DNA of 64,000 nt from Gammaproteobacteria bacterium (GCA_026197075.1 JAPHQV010000013.1:62001-126000), one strand, 5' to 3'. Shown: positions 9,190 through 17,118, counted from the stretch's first letter. Translations and numbers: made by a program. The notes: generated by a model not told the origin, from the letters alone.

Positions 9190-9930
9190 TTAGCGCTGTT
9201 CGCCAGATTCCAGACGGGCAGCCCAGGGCGCCAGATGGCGTTTCTCGCGAGGGTTATCCACCTGGTTGCGCGAGGGGCTGAAGAACACCCCGGGTGCGTG
9301 CAGCAGTTTACTGATCGGGAATACGATCATGAGCGCCACCACCATGCCCAGATGGGCCAGCAGCAGCGGGTCGGTGGGCAGAGGCTGTGGCGAGAAGCGC
9401 ATCAGACCCAGGAAAAATCCTTTGACCATGACGATATCGGTGTGGGCAACGAAGGTCATGCCCATGCCGGTGATGGCGATGCCGACCAGCAGTGCCAACA
9501 TCAGGTGATCGGACGGGGCGCTGATGTAGCGCACGCGATCCACCAGGAAGCGGCGCGCCCACAGACCGAGCAGGCCGGCCAGCATGGCGAAGCTGGCATA
9601 CTTGCCAAAGGGCTGCATGAGTGCCACCCAGGTCCATACCGGGTCAGTGAAATAGCGCAGATGGCGCAGCAGCACCAGCAGCATGCCAAAGTGGAACAGG
9701 TAGCCGAACAACCAAATCCACTTGTTGGACTTGAACAGGCTTTCGAAAAAGACCACTTCGCGAAACAGACGCAACACGACACCGGACTGTGTCGTCGGTG
9801 CGGGCGTGGTGGGAATCTTGAGGGGAGCAGGCGTGCTCGCATATTTTTTGATGCGAAATGCCAATCCAACCACCAGGAGTACCGTGGCGGCATAGAACAG
9901 TACGACGTACAGACCTGTTACGAGCGACAC
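9190..9930 (-). CDS. dsrM: DsrM, NarI-like haem b membrane subunit
   Basis: The 246-residue protein has about five to six transmembrane segments and conserved histidines within them (FHFGMLLVLLRH, LLLAHLGMV), as in the haem b-binding subunit NarI. DsrM anchors DsrK in the inner membrane and exchanges electrons with quinones. A strong hairpin (9962-9983) lies between dsrC and this gene. The ATG at 9930 follows a modest ribosome site (reverse strand TAGGAGCC). Confidence 0.94.
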   Translation of the reverse strand: MSLVTGLYVVLFYAATVLLVVGLAFRIKKYASTPAPLKIPTTPAPTTQSGVVLRLFREVVFFESLFKSNKWIWLFGYLFHFGMLLVLLRHLRYFTDPVWTWVALMQPFGKYASFAMLAGLLGLWARRFLVDRVRYISAPSDHLMLALLVGIAITGMGMTFVAHTDIVMVKGFFLGLMRFSPQPLPTDPLLLAHLGMVVALMIVFPISKLLHAPGVFFSPSRNQVDNPREKRHLAPWAARLESGEQR

Positions 9931-9961
9931 TGTCGGCTCCTATTCATACGGTAAACGGGAG

Positions 9962-9983
9962 TGGGGGGCTTTGCAGCCCCCCA
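9962..9983 (-). other. Strong hairpin between dsrC and dsrM
   Basis: A perfect 9-base stem (TGGGGGGCT / AGCCCCCCA) with a TTGC loop stands in the 77-base gap after dsrC. No T run follows on the minus strand, so it is not a classical terminator. It could protect the dsrC 3' end after processing and so raise DsrC over the membrane subunits; that role is inferred. Confidence 0.7.
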
Positions 9984-10007
9984 GGAACATCCAACCCGGG
10001 TCGGCGC

Positions 10008-10340
10008 TTATACGCAACCGGTCGGCTTGGGCAGGCCGGCATATTTACAAGCCTGCTTGGCGGGACCATAGGGGAACAGTTCGTACAGGTACTTGCTGTT
10101 GCCCTTGTCCTTGCCCAGCTTCTTGCCGATGGCCTTGGTCAGAACGCGGACGGCCGGGGCGATCTGGTACTCTTCATAGTACTCACGCAGGAAATTGATC
10201 ACTTCCCAGTGGGCGTCGGTCAGTTCCTGGTCTTCGGCGGCGGCCATTACGGTGGCGGCTTCCGGTTCCCACTGGTTCAGGTCGGCCAGGTAACCTTCTT
10301 CGTCGGTTTCCAGCATTTTACCGTTTACTTCGATAGGCAT
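10008..10340 (-). CDS. dsrC: DsrC, sulfur-carrier substrate protein of DsrAB
   Basis: The 110-residue protein is a canonical TusE/DsrC-family member with both redox cysteines: Cys98 (KQACKYAG) and the penultimate Cys109 (PTGCV). The two cysteines carry sulfur atoms between DsrEFH, DsrAB and DsrMK as persulfide or trisulfide. The protein is cytoplasmic. It lies after dsrH with a clear ribosome site (GAGGAGATG on the minus strand). Compare the cysteine-free paralogue at 16414-16752. Confidence 0.97.
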   Translation of the reverse strand: MPIEVNGKMLETDEEGYLADLNQWEPEAATVMAAAEDQELTDAHWEVINFLREYYEEYQIAPAVRVLTKAIGKKLGKDKGNSKYLYELFPYGPAKQACKYAGLPKPTGCV

Positions 10341-10382
10341 GATACATCTCCTCGTTGGGATGATTGCAGTTTATGAAATCGC

Positions 10383-10691
10383 TTACAGCCAGGACTGGAC
10401 TTTGTCGTACTCAGTCACCAGGTCAACGAAGCCTTCGTAATCCACGACCTTGACGCCGTCGATCACGTTGTCCTCGGACAGCCCGCGGGCCTTGACATCA
10501 GGACCGAGGACATAGAGGGAACGGCCCGACAACGCGGCTTTCACCTTGTCGGCCACGGCGGTTCCGTTCATTGCGGCATAGACTCCGTCTTCAAACAGAA
10601 GAATGCCGCTACCTTCCTTCGCGTGCTCCAGGCAGGAGACGAATGCGTTACGCTCGAAAGGGGATTTGTTTACCGTATGCAACTGTGCCAT
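10383..10691 (-). CDS. dsrH: DsrH, subunit of the DsrEFH sulfurtransferase
   Basis: The 102-residue protein belongs to the DsrH/TusB family and carries the conserved Cys20 (AFVSCLEHA). With DsrE and DsrF it forms the cytoplasmic alpha2beta2gamma2 hexamer that passes sulfur to DsrC. It lies 10 bases after dsrF, with a GGAGA ribosome site. Confidence 0.94.
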   Translation of the reverse strand: MAQLHTVNKSPFERNAFVSCLEHAKEGSGILLFEDGVYAAMNGTAVADKVKAALSGRSLYVLGPDVKARGLSEDNVIDGVKVVDYEGFVDLVTEYDKVQSWL

Positions 10692-10701
10692 GGAAATCTC
10701 C

Positions 10702-11097
10702 TCAGAAGCTCAGAATCACGTCCTGTTCGTCCATCAGGTCGGCCATTTCCGCACGGGAAACGACCTCCACGGGTACGATCAGGTCGTCGGTGGTAAGGCC
10801 GCGTTCTTCCAGGGCTTCCTTCTCGACATAGAGCTTCTCGACATCGTAGCCTTCCAGGGCCCGATAGGTCGGCGAGAAGTTCTTCATGCCGATGCCGGCG
10901 GTATCCTGTCCCTTCTTGATCTGGTATACACCATCATCAACAAAGGCCAGGCTTACGTCCTGTTCGAATGCTGCGGCGATCAACACCACTTCCAGGGACT
11001 CCAGGGCATAGATGGTGCCGTAGGGAGCCTTACGGTTTACATATAAGAACTTGAAGACCGGGCCTTCAACTTCATCGTCTTCCCAAGGTTCTGCCAT
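10702..11097 (-). CDS. dsrF: DsrF, subunit of the DsrEFH sulfurtransferase
   Basis: The start MAEPWEDDE at 11097 gives 131 residues, the usual length for the DsrF/TusC family. The frame extends upstream to 11133, but that would overlap the end of dsrE, and the inner ATG has its own ribosome site (reverse strand AGGAAATC). DsrF is the non-catalytic structural subunit in DsrEFH. It lies 16 bases downstream of dsrE. Confidence 0.93.
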   Translation of the reverse strand: MAEPWEDDEVEGPVFKFLYVNRKAPYGTIYALESLEVVLIAAAFEQDVSLAFVDDGVYQIKKGQDTAGIGMKNFSPTYRALEGYDVEKLYVEKEALEERGLTTDDLIVPVEVVSRAEMADLMDEQDVILSF

Positions 11098-11113
11098 TTT
11101 CTGATTTCCTGTG

Positions 11114-11506
11114 TTAGTCGCCAAAGACCACAAGACGGTCAGCCTGGATGCCGGCTTCGATCAGCTGACCGAGGCCGGAGATGCGAAAACCCGGGGCGAT
11201 GTTATTACCATCCTTGCCCTGACGCTTCGCTTCATCCGCGTCCAGAATGCCGCGACGCTGCGCGGCCGCGATACACACCACCAGGTCGATATTGTGTTCA
11301 GCGGCCAGTTTCGACCAGCTGTCCACGATGTTCCTATCATCCTGCGGCGGTACGGGAAAACGGGTGCTGTTGTTCACGCCGTCGTGATAAAAGAACACGC
11401 GGAAAATCTCGTGTCCCTTGCTCAGGGCGGCGCGAACGAACTGCAGCGCGCTGTCCGCGGACTGGTGCTGATAAGGGCCTTCGTTGACCATTACTGCCAG
11501 TTTCAT
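11114..11506 (-). CDS. dsrE: DsrE, catalytic subunit of the DsrEFH sulfurtransferase
   Basis: The 130-residue protein is of the DsrE/TusD family with its catalytic cysteine at position 78 (LVVCIAAAQRRG), the same number as in Allochromatium DsrE. The persulfide formed there is transferred to DsrC. Presence of dsrEFH with dsrAB is a recognised marker of sulfur oxidation rather than sulfate reduction. It follows dsrB after 36 bases. Confidence 0.96.
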   Translation of the reverse strand: MKLAVMVNEGPYQHQSADSALQFVRAALSKGHEIFRVFFYHDGVNNSTRFPVPPQDDRNIVDSWSKLAAEHNIDLVVCIAAAQRRGILDADEAKRQGKDGNNIAPGFRISGLGQLIEAGIQADRLVVFGD

Positions 11507-11542
11507 TGATTCACCTCTGTCCCGTTAGCCATGCACACCCGC

Positions 11543-12619
11543 TCAGAAGCGGATGTGGGTAGAGGCGTTCAGGTTCGCGCGAGCACCAACCCAGTTGTCG
11601 ACGTGGTACTTGGTAAAGGGCAGTCCGGTCTTCTCGAAGAAGCGGGGCCAGCCGATGCGTTCGACCCAGTCGTTGATGCGCTCCCAGTCTTTCGCATCTT
11701 CCTTGTAAACTTTGAGGATGCGCTTGACGATGGCGGTGGCTTCGGGCCAACGCGGCGGGTTGTTGGGGATGCCGGACGCAACCAGTTTCTGGAAGGTGGG
11801 CTTGCCACGGGCGTTGGAGTGGTTGCCACCGACCCAGATGGCCAGCTTGGTGTGCTCGGCGTCGTTGATCTGCATCGGGGGGCAGGGCGGGAAGCAGGCA
11901 CCGCAGCAGATGCACTTCTTCTCGTCCACTTCCAGGGAGGGCTTGCCGTCGACCAGCGCGGGGCGAATGGCGGCCACCGGGCAACGCGCCACTACGGAGG
12001 GACGTTCGCAGACGTTGGATACCAGGTCGTGATTGATCTTCGGCGGCTTGGTGTGCTGCACGTTGATCGCGATATCACCCTGGCCGCCGCAGTTGATCTG
12101 GCAGCAGGAGGTGGTGATATGCACACGGTTGGGCATGTTCCAGGACTTAAAGTCGTCGATCAGTTCGTCCATCATGGACTTCACGACACCGGATGCATCG
12201 GTACCGGGGATGTCGCAGTGCAGCCAGCCCTGGGTATGGGACAGGCTGGTGACGGAGTTCTTGGTGCCACCGACCACGAAGCCGGCGTCCTCGACGGCCT
12301 TGATCAGGGGTTCGACCTTGGCTTCGTCGGCAACCGTGTATTCCAGGTTGCTGCGCAGGGTGAAACGGATGTAACCGTCGGCGTACTTGTCACCGATGTC
12401 GCACAGGGTGCGCAGGGTGAAGATGTCGAGGATACGCTGGGTGCCGACCTTCACGGTCCACACGATGTCACCGCTGTGGGCAACGTGCCGCAGCACGCCG
12501 GGACGCGGATCATCATGGTATTTCCACTGGCCAAAGTTCTTGCGCATCACAGGATGCATGTACTGGAATCCGTCCGGGCAACCGGATTCGATCGGCGGAC
12601 GCATGTCTGACATTGCCAT
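11543..12619 (-). CDS. dsrB: DsrB, beta subunit of reverse dissimilatory sulfite reductase
   Basis: From ATG 12619 the protein has 358 residues; the ribosome site AGGAGATAACC just upstream decides this start over one at 12655. The sirohaem/iron-sulfur half-motif includes TTSCCQINCGG, and a ferredoxin domain follows (CICCGACFPPCPP). With DsrA it forms the cytoplasmic sirohaem-amide enzyme that oxidises DsrC-bound sulfur to sulfite. A hairpin and about 100 bases separate it from dsrA. Confidence 0.97.
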   Translation of the reverse strand: MAMSDMRPPIESGCPDGFQYMHPVMRKNFGQWKYHDDPRPGVLRHVAHSGDIVWTVKVGTQRILDIFTLRTLCDIGDKYADGYIRFTLRSNLEYTVADEAKVEPLIKAVEDAGFVVGGTKNSVTSLSHTQGWLHCDIPGTDASGVVKSMMDELIDDFKSWNMPNRVHITTSCCQINCGGQGDIAINVQHTKPPKINHDLVSNVCERPSVVARCPVAAIRPALVDGKPSLEVDEKKCICCGACFPPCPPMQINDAEHTKLAIWVGGNHSNARGKPTFQKLVASGIPNNPPRWPEATAIVKRILKVYKEDAKDWERINDWVERIGWPRFFEKTGLPFTKYHVDNWVGARANLNASTHIRF

Positions 12620-12656
12620 GGTTATCTCCTGAAACTTATCTGATTCAATCGTCAAG

Positions 12657-12679
12657 GCGGGGCGGTGGAACCGCCCCGC
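12657..12679 (-). other. Hairpin in the dsrA-dsrB gap
   Basis: A perfect 10-base stem (GCGGGGCGGT / ACCGCCCCGC) with a 3-base loop lies 47 bases downstream of the dsrA stop. No U tract follows, so it is more likely an mRNA stability or processing element than a terminator. Confidence 0.7.
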
Positions 12680-12725
12680 ACCAGACTTGGTAGATACCTA
12701 CCGGGTTAATACGGTCGCAGCCGAT

Positions 12726-13979
12726 TTACACCTGACCTTCGGCCTTGCGGGCAAACCACTTCTCGGCTTCCTCGTCCCAGCCATCCATGCGGATGTAGGA
12801 GATACGACGGGGATTCGAGATCATGTTCGGGTCTACCTCGATGCCGATGCCTTCCAGGAAGTTCATCAGGCCGATACGCTCGATCATTTCACCGCAGCGT
12901 TCGTGTTCCAGGCCGTTCTCGGCCCAGAAGTCGATGATTTCCTCGGCCATTTCCACCAGGCTTTCGTAGTCTTCTTCGGTTTCCAGCTTCTTGAAGGGCA
13001 CCACGACGGTACCCATCAGGTCGCCGATCTTCAGGGTGCGCTTGCCACCGATCAGGATGGACACGCCGCGGTCATCGCCGGGGCTCAGAGCCTTGGGCAT
13101 GACGTTCAGGCAGTGCATGCAGCGTACGCAGTTGCTGTTGTCCACCACCAGGGTGTCGTCATCCGCGAGGGACAGGGCCTTGGTGGGGCACATGCCGACC
13201 ACGTAGTCGATGATGTACTGGCGACCCTTCTTGGCCACGTAGGCCTTCACTTCTTCCTGGTCGACCTTCATGTCGTCGCGCCAGGTACCGATCACGGCGA
13301 AGTCCGAACGTTCGATGGCGTTCTGGCAGTCGTTGGGGCAGCCGGAAACCTTGAACTTGAACTTGTAGGGCAGTGCCGGACGATGCACGTCGTCGGTGAA
13401 GTTGGTCAGCAGGTGACGGTGAATGGCGTGCTCGTTGCAGCAGGACTGTTCGCAACGGGCGGCACCCACGCAGGACATGCCGGTACGAACGCAGGGGCCG
13501 GCGCCACCGAGGTCCCAGCCATATTCGTTGATTTCGTCAAAGAAGTGCTGGGTGCCGGGGGTGTCGGTACCGATGAACATGATGTTGCCGGTCTGACCGT
13601 GGAAGGTCTGCAGGCCGGAGCCGTGTTTTTCCCAGCTGTCCCCGAGCTTGCGGAGCATGTCGGTGGTGTAGTAGTTGCCGGGTGGCGGCTGAACGCGGAG
13701 GGTGTGGAATTCTTTGGATTCGGGGAAGGCCTTGGCCACTTCGGAGAAGCGGGGGATGATGCCGCCGCCGTAACCGAATACAGAAACGGTGCCACCTTTC
13801 CAGTAGCCCTTGCGGGTCTCGTAGGAGTGTTCCAGCTGACCCAGAAGAGAGTTGGTGACTTCCCGAATGCGCTCTTCAGGATGTTCGTCGCGCAGACGCT
13901 TGATGCCGGTGATGAAGCTGGGCCACGGGCCGTTTTCCAGTTCGTCGAGCATCGGAGTTTCATGGATCTTCTTTGCCAT
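12726..13979 (-). CDS. dsrA: DsrA, alpha subunit of reverse dissimilatory sulfite reductase
   Basis: The 417-residue protein shows the coupled sirohaem-[4Fe-4S] cysteine motifs (CVGAARCEQSCC and CPNDC) and an inserted ferredoxin domain (CVRCMHCLNVMPKA), in the order typical of DsrA. It is the first gene of the operon and is preceded by a GGAGAACGAC ribosome site. The 530-base region upstream, shared with the divergent plus-strand cluster, must hold the operon promoter. Confidence 0.97.
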   Translation of the reverse strand: MAKKIHETPMLDELENGPWPSFITGIKRLRDEHPEERIREVTNSLLGQLEHSYETRKGYWKGGTVSVFGYGGGIIPRFSEVAKAFPESKEFHTLRVQPPPGNYYTTDMLRKLGDSWEKHGSGLQTFHGQTGNIMFIGTDTPGTQHFFDEINEYGWDLGGAGPCVRTGMSCVGAARCEQSCCNEHAIHRHLLTNFTDDVHRPALPYKFKFKVSGCPNDCQNAIERSDFAVIGTWRDDMKVDQEEVKAYVAKKGRQYIIDYVVGMCPTKALSLADDDTLVVDNSNCVRCMHCLNVMPKALSPGDDRGVSILIGGKRTLKIGDLMGTVVVPFKKLETEEDYESLVEMAEEIIDFWAENGLEHERCGEMIERIGLMNFLEGIGIEVDPNMISNPRRISYIRMDGWDEEAEKWFARKAEGQV

Positions 13980-14511
13980 GTCGTTCTCCTATAAGGATTT
14001 TGTGGGTGGCAAGCGGCCTTGGGGTCGTCTGCCGTGTTAGTACCGTTTACTGCAAGACTGCTTGAATCTGTATGCCGTTCTCGTGTTTCCAGGTCCAGAG
14101 CAACCGAAACACGGACGATCCTCGATTTCGGTTATGGAAGTCTAGGGAGACACCCCACAACAGCAAACCCTACCCTTGGGGTGTTCCGGGGGCGTCCGCT
14201 TATCCCAAATGGGATAGGCATAAACTCCCGGAATTCAAGGCCGTGGATTATACGAGGGCGGCGCCCGGGTGCCAAGCCTTCTTTAATGGGGTCATAAAAC
14301 AAAGACTTGAGGCGATGTTTTCGATCCGTCCCGGGGGCCTGCCGAAACGATGCCGGCGGGGATAGGCGGTAAATAACACACTAATTATCCTGGTGTATGG
14401 TCCTGGCTCCCCGGCGATCCTGTATTAGAATGGCCGCGCCATGCCGGGTGGACTTGTGTTTGTGGGGGATCGTCCCCAAATCCGGTTTGAGCCAGAGACG
14501 GTGGGTAGCGG
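13980..14511. promoter_or_regulatory. Divergent intergenic region between dsrA and the TauD/Cas6-like cluster
   Basis: About 530 bases without a convincing gene lie between two head-to-head operons. It contains a palindrome at 14201-14216 and a possible plus-strand -10 (TATTAGAAT, about 14424-14432). I cannot fix the dsr promoter by eye. Confidence 0.6.
14201..14216. promoter_or_regulatory. Palindromic operator candidate upstream of dsrA
   Basis: The sequence TATCCCAAATGGGATA is a perfect inverted repeat of 7-base half-sites around 2 bases, located 222 bases before the dsrA start. Its form and position suit a dimeric regulator. The regulator is not identified. Confidence 0.45.
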
Positions 14512-15432
14512 GTGGTCACTGAAAATCCCTTTGCATTGCAGGATGGCGACGCCTACGCCCGCTGGCGTGACTGGAAACTGGCCCGATATCCAGGCTCCAG
14601 CGCCGAGCTGCTGGTCGAGATCGCCGACCCGTTCCGGCTCACGGCCGTTGAGCGGGAGGCGATCCTCGACCGTTGCCGGCGCGCCAATATGGTGCTCTAT
14701 GCCCTGCGGGACAGCGTCGGTGAGGACAAGGAGGCCATCCGGGCATTGGGCCGGCAGCTGGGGCTGGAACGGCTGGACAGCAACCTCGGCGCCGACGAGG
14801 ACAGCATTACTTCGCTGCGGGTGGTGGAAGGGGATCGCCGTACCGGTTACATCCCCTATACCAACCGGCGTCTGAGCTGGCATACGGATGGCTATTACAA
14901 TGGCCAGGATGAACAGATCCGCGCCATCCTGATGCACTGCGTACGGGCCGCCGCCGAGGGTGGCGCCAATGCCCTGGTGGATCACGAGATGGTGTATATA
15001 CAGTTGCGCGAAGCCGACCCGGCCTATGTGCAGGCATTGATGCAGCAGGACGTGATGACCATTCCGCCCAACGAAGAAGGTGGCGAGGCCATCCGGGAGG
15101 CGCGCAGTGGCCCGGTGTTTTCACTGGATGCGAACAGTGGCAGCCTGCATATGCGCTACACGGCCCGCACGCGCAGCATCGAGTGGAAACAGGACGCGCT
15201 CACACAGGAGGCGATCACCCTGCTGAGCCGCCTGCTGGAGGATGCGAATCCGTATCGCTTCGAATATCGCCTTGATCCGGGGCAAGGCATCATTTGCAAC
15301 AATGTGCTTCATTGCCGCACGGCATTCGCGGACGACGAGGCATCTGGACAGCAGCGGCTCCTGTACAGGGCACGCTACTATGACCGCATTCACGAAACCG
15401 GAATGGCCGACCTGGGTTGGCAAGGGAATTGA
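14512..15432 (+). CDS. TauD/TfdA-family Fe(II)/2-oxoglutarate-dependent dioxygenase
   Basis: The 306-residue protein has the TauD-fold facial triad: His124 and Asp126 (SWHTDGYY) and the distal His267 (NNVLHCRTAF), followed by an Arg-rich 2-oxoglutarate-binding strand (QRLLYRARYYDR, about 281-292). It should hydroxylate a small molecule using O2; the substrate is unknown. The start is a GTG at 14512. It heads a plus-strand cluster divergent from dsrA, and the next gene starts one base after its stop. TauD-like enzymes can release sulfite from organosulfonates, but nothing here shows that this one does. Confidence 0.82.
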   Translation: MVTENPFALQDGDAYARWRDWKLARYPGSSAELLVEIADPFRLTAVEREAILDRCRRANMVLYALRDSVGEDKEAIRALGRQLGLERLDSNLGADEDSITSLRVVEGDRRTGYIPYTNRRLSWHTDGYYNGQDEQIRAILMHCVRAAAEGGANALVDHEMVYIQLREADPAYVQALMQQDVMTIPPNEEGGEAIREARSGPVFSLDANSGSLHMRYTARTRSIEWKQDALTQEAITLLSRLLEDANPYRFEYRLDPGQGIICNNVLHCRTAFADDEASGQQRLLYRARYYDRIHETGMADLGWQGN

Positions 15433-15433
15433 T

Positions 15434-15622
15434 ATGTTATGGCTGAGCGAGGTGTTGATGCAGCACCATGAGATGACCTCCTTCGAGGAACTGGAAAAGG
15501 TGATCAAGGAGAAGGCGCGCAGCGGCGAAACCTTTTTCAGCATGGATGTGCGTCCGCCCTTCCCGGATACCCCCGAGAGCTGGGAAACCCGGCTGGAAGC
15601 GGCGTTCTACACGGCCAACTGA
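15434..15622 (+). CDS. Small conserved protein of the Cas6-like/RspA cluster (62 aa)
   Basis: The start ATG at 15434 follows the TauD-like stop by one base, so the two are translationally linked. The protein (MLWLSEVLMQHHEM at the start) has an amphipathic N-terminal half (FEELEKVIKEKARSG) and a proline-rich part (VRPPFPDTPESWE). It has no cysteine and no recognised domain. The tight packing between an oxygenase and a Cas6-like protein argues that it is real. Function unknown. Confidence 0.72.
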   Translation: MLWLSEVLMQHHEMTSFEELEKVIKEKARSGETFFSMDVRPPFPDTPESWETRLEAAFYTAN

Positions 15623-15636
15623 CAGGAGAGTACCCC

Positions 15637-16335
15637 ATGATGTACTGGGAAGAGGATCGACAGGACAAGGACCGCTTGACGGTGCCGGATGACATCGTCG
15701 ACCTGATCTATGTCATCAATTGCAAGATGCTGCCGCTGGATCATGCCTATGCCTTTTCGCGGGCGCTGCTCCAGGCCCTGCCCTGGCTGGAAGAGGAATC
15801 AGCAGCCGGCATCCACCTGATCCATGGGGCCGAGTCCGGCAACGGCTGGTACCGGCCGGAGAGCGGAGAAGGCCAGTTACTGCACCTGTCGCGCCGGGCC
15901 CGCATGTCCATCCGGGTACCGAAGGAAAGGGTGGAGGATGCCCGTGCCCTGGTGGGTCAGACCCTGGATATCGAGGGCTATCCCCTGGAGGTGGGCGAGG
16001 CCAGCACCAAGAAGCTCAGCTCCATGGCGACCCAGTTCTCCCGCTATGTCGTAGAGGCCGAGGGACAGAGTGAAGAAGAATTTCTTGAGCATGTGGTGCA
16101 AGAAATGCGAAAATTACAAGTTCCCGTGCGTAAGATCATGTGTGGGCGTTCCCACCTGATCCGCACGCCGGAGGAAGACATCCATACCCGTGCCGTCATG
16201 GTGGCCGATCTGGATCCCGCCCATGCCATCCTGCTGCAGGAGCAGGGCATCGGACCAGGCCGTAAGCTGGGCTGCGGGTTATTCATCCCGCACAAGGGTA
16301 TTTCCTCCATAGGCGAAACCCGCGCGGATGACTGA
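15637..16335 (+). CDS. Stand-alone Cas6/Cmx6-like RAMP protein
   Basis: The 232-residue protein resembles the Cas6/Cmx6 family of CRISPR-RNA endonucleases from type I-MYXAN-like systems. It has the N-terminal strand DLIYVI (22-27), the LDHAY motif (34-38, with His36 a candidate catalytic residue), two ferredoxin-like halves, and the C-terminal glycine-rich RAMP loop GIGPGRKLGCGLFIPHK (204-220). No CRISPR array, cas1/cas2 or effector gene is present in the window. It lies between a 62-residue protein and a DsrC paralogue, with AGGAG 8 bases before its ATG. I infer a Cas6-derived RNA-binding or RNA-cutting protein now working with sulfur metabolism. Catalysis is not shown. Confidence 0.78.
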   Translation: MMYWEEDRQDKDRLTVPDDIVDLIYVINCKMLPLDHAYAFSRALLQALPWLEEESAAGIHLIHGAESGNGWYRPESGEGQLLHLSRRARMSIRVPKERVEDARALVGQTLDIEGYPLEVGEASTKKLSSMATQFSRYVVEAEGQSEEEFLEHVVQEMRKLQVPVRKIMCGRSHLIRTPEEDIHTRAVMVADLDPAHAILLQEQGIGPGRKLGCGLFIPHKGISSIGETRADD

Positions 16336-16413
16336 GCCGAATACCCCGGGGGCCGGATACGGACTCCATGGGTTGTTTTTTGACTTAACTGCAAAACCCG
16401 GACGGAGAGAACG

Positions 16414-16752
16414 ATGAGCATTGAGTGCAATGGCAAGACCATTGAAACAACCGAAAACGGCCACCTGGTGAACGCGGAAGACTGGAGCGAGGATGTCGCG
16501 AAGGTCATCGCTGAAAAAGAAGGCGTCGAGATGACCGACGAACACTGGGACGTGGTCAACTACCTGCGTGACGAGCACTTCAATAATGCCGGTAACGAGC
16601 CCAACGAGCGCACCATCCTCAAGGACATGAGCAAGAAATGGGACAAGAAACTCACCAGCAAGGACATGTACAATCTGTTCCCGCTGATGCCCAGCAAGCA
16701 GGGTCGCAAGATTGCCGGCCTGCCCCAGAGTACCCGCAAGGGCGGTTACTGA
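16414..16752 (+). CDS. RspA-like DsrC paralogue lacking both redox cysteines
   Basis: The 112-residue protein aligns end to end with DsrC (10008-10340), sharing the TDEHWDVVNYLRD region and the LFP..P.KQ..K.AGLP C-terminal arm. However, Cys98 of DsrC is Arg98 here (KQGRKIAG) and the penultimate Cys is replaced (TRKGGY). The only cysteine is Cys5. It cannot carry sulfur as DsrC does; cysteine-free DsrC homologues have been called RspA and are suspected to be regulatory. It lies 78 bases after the Cas6-like gene, with a GGAGAG ribosome site. Confidence 0.9.
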   Translation: MSIECNGKTIETTENGHLVNAEDWSEDVAKVIAEKEGVEMTDEHWDVVNYLRDEHFNNAGNEPNERTILKDMSKKWDKKLTSKDMYNLFPLMPSKQGRKIAGLPQSTRKGGY

Positions 16753-16885
16753 TCCCGGCCGGGGCCGGCCCCACTGCCCAATGGGGATATGGCCCCGTGC
16801 CCTCACAGGCTCTATAGTCCCTGCACTCCGGGGCTCCCCGAGCCGAATCCGATGAAAACCTTGACTTAGCCAAAGGTGGAAGAAG

Positions 16886-17089
16886 ATGAGCGAAAAGGCG
16901 GAAATGATCAAGAAGATGCTTGAATTGCAAAAGAAATTCATTGCATACGAGCAGCAGAATGGCGTCGACCCCAAGGATTACTATGCACCGGAATCCGGTC
17001 ACGTACTGGCTGGCTACCGGCAGGAATACCGCGACCTGGCCATGAAGGTCGTGGAACTGGCGCATGCGGAGAAGGGCTCCCACGCCTGA
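16886..17089 (+). CDS. Small conserved protein closing the Cas6-like/RspA cluster (67 aa)
   Basis: The 67-residue protein has a basic, helical N-terminus (KAEMIKKMLELQKKFI) and a middle segment DYYAPESGHVLAGYR that looks like a conserved core. It has no cysteine, signal or membrane segment. A GGTGGAAG ribosome site precedes ATG 16886 and a terminator follows at 17119-17147, so it is the last gene of the cluster. An octamer TTGACTTA lies shortly upstream of both this gene (16861) and the DsrC paralogue (16380). Function unknown. Confidence 0.72.
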   Translation: MSEKAEMIKKMLELQKKFIAYEQQNGVDPKDYYAPESGHVLAGYRQEYRDLAMKVVELAHAEKGSHA

Positions 17090-17118
17090 TCCGGCGGCCT
17101 CGCGGCCCAATCGAAAAA

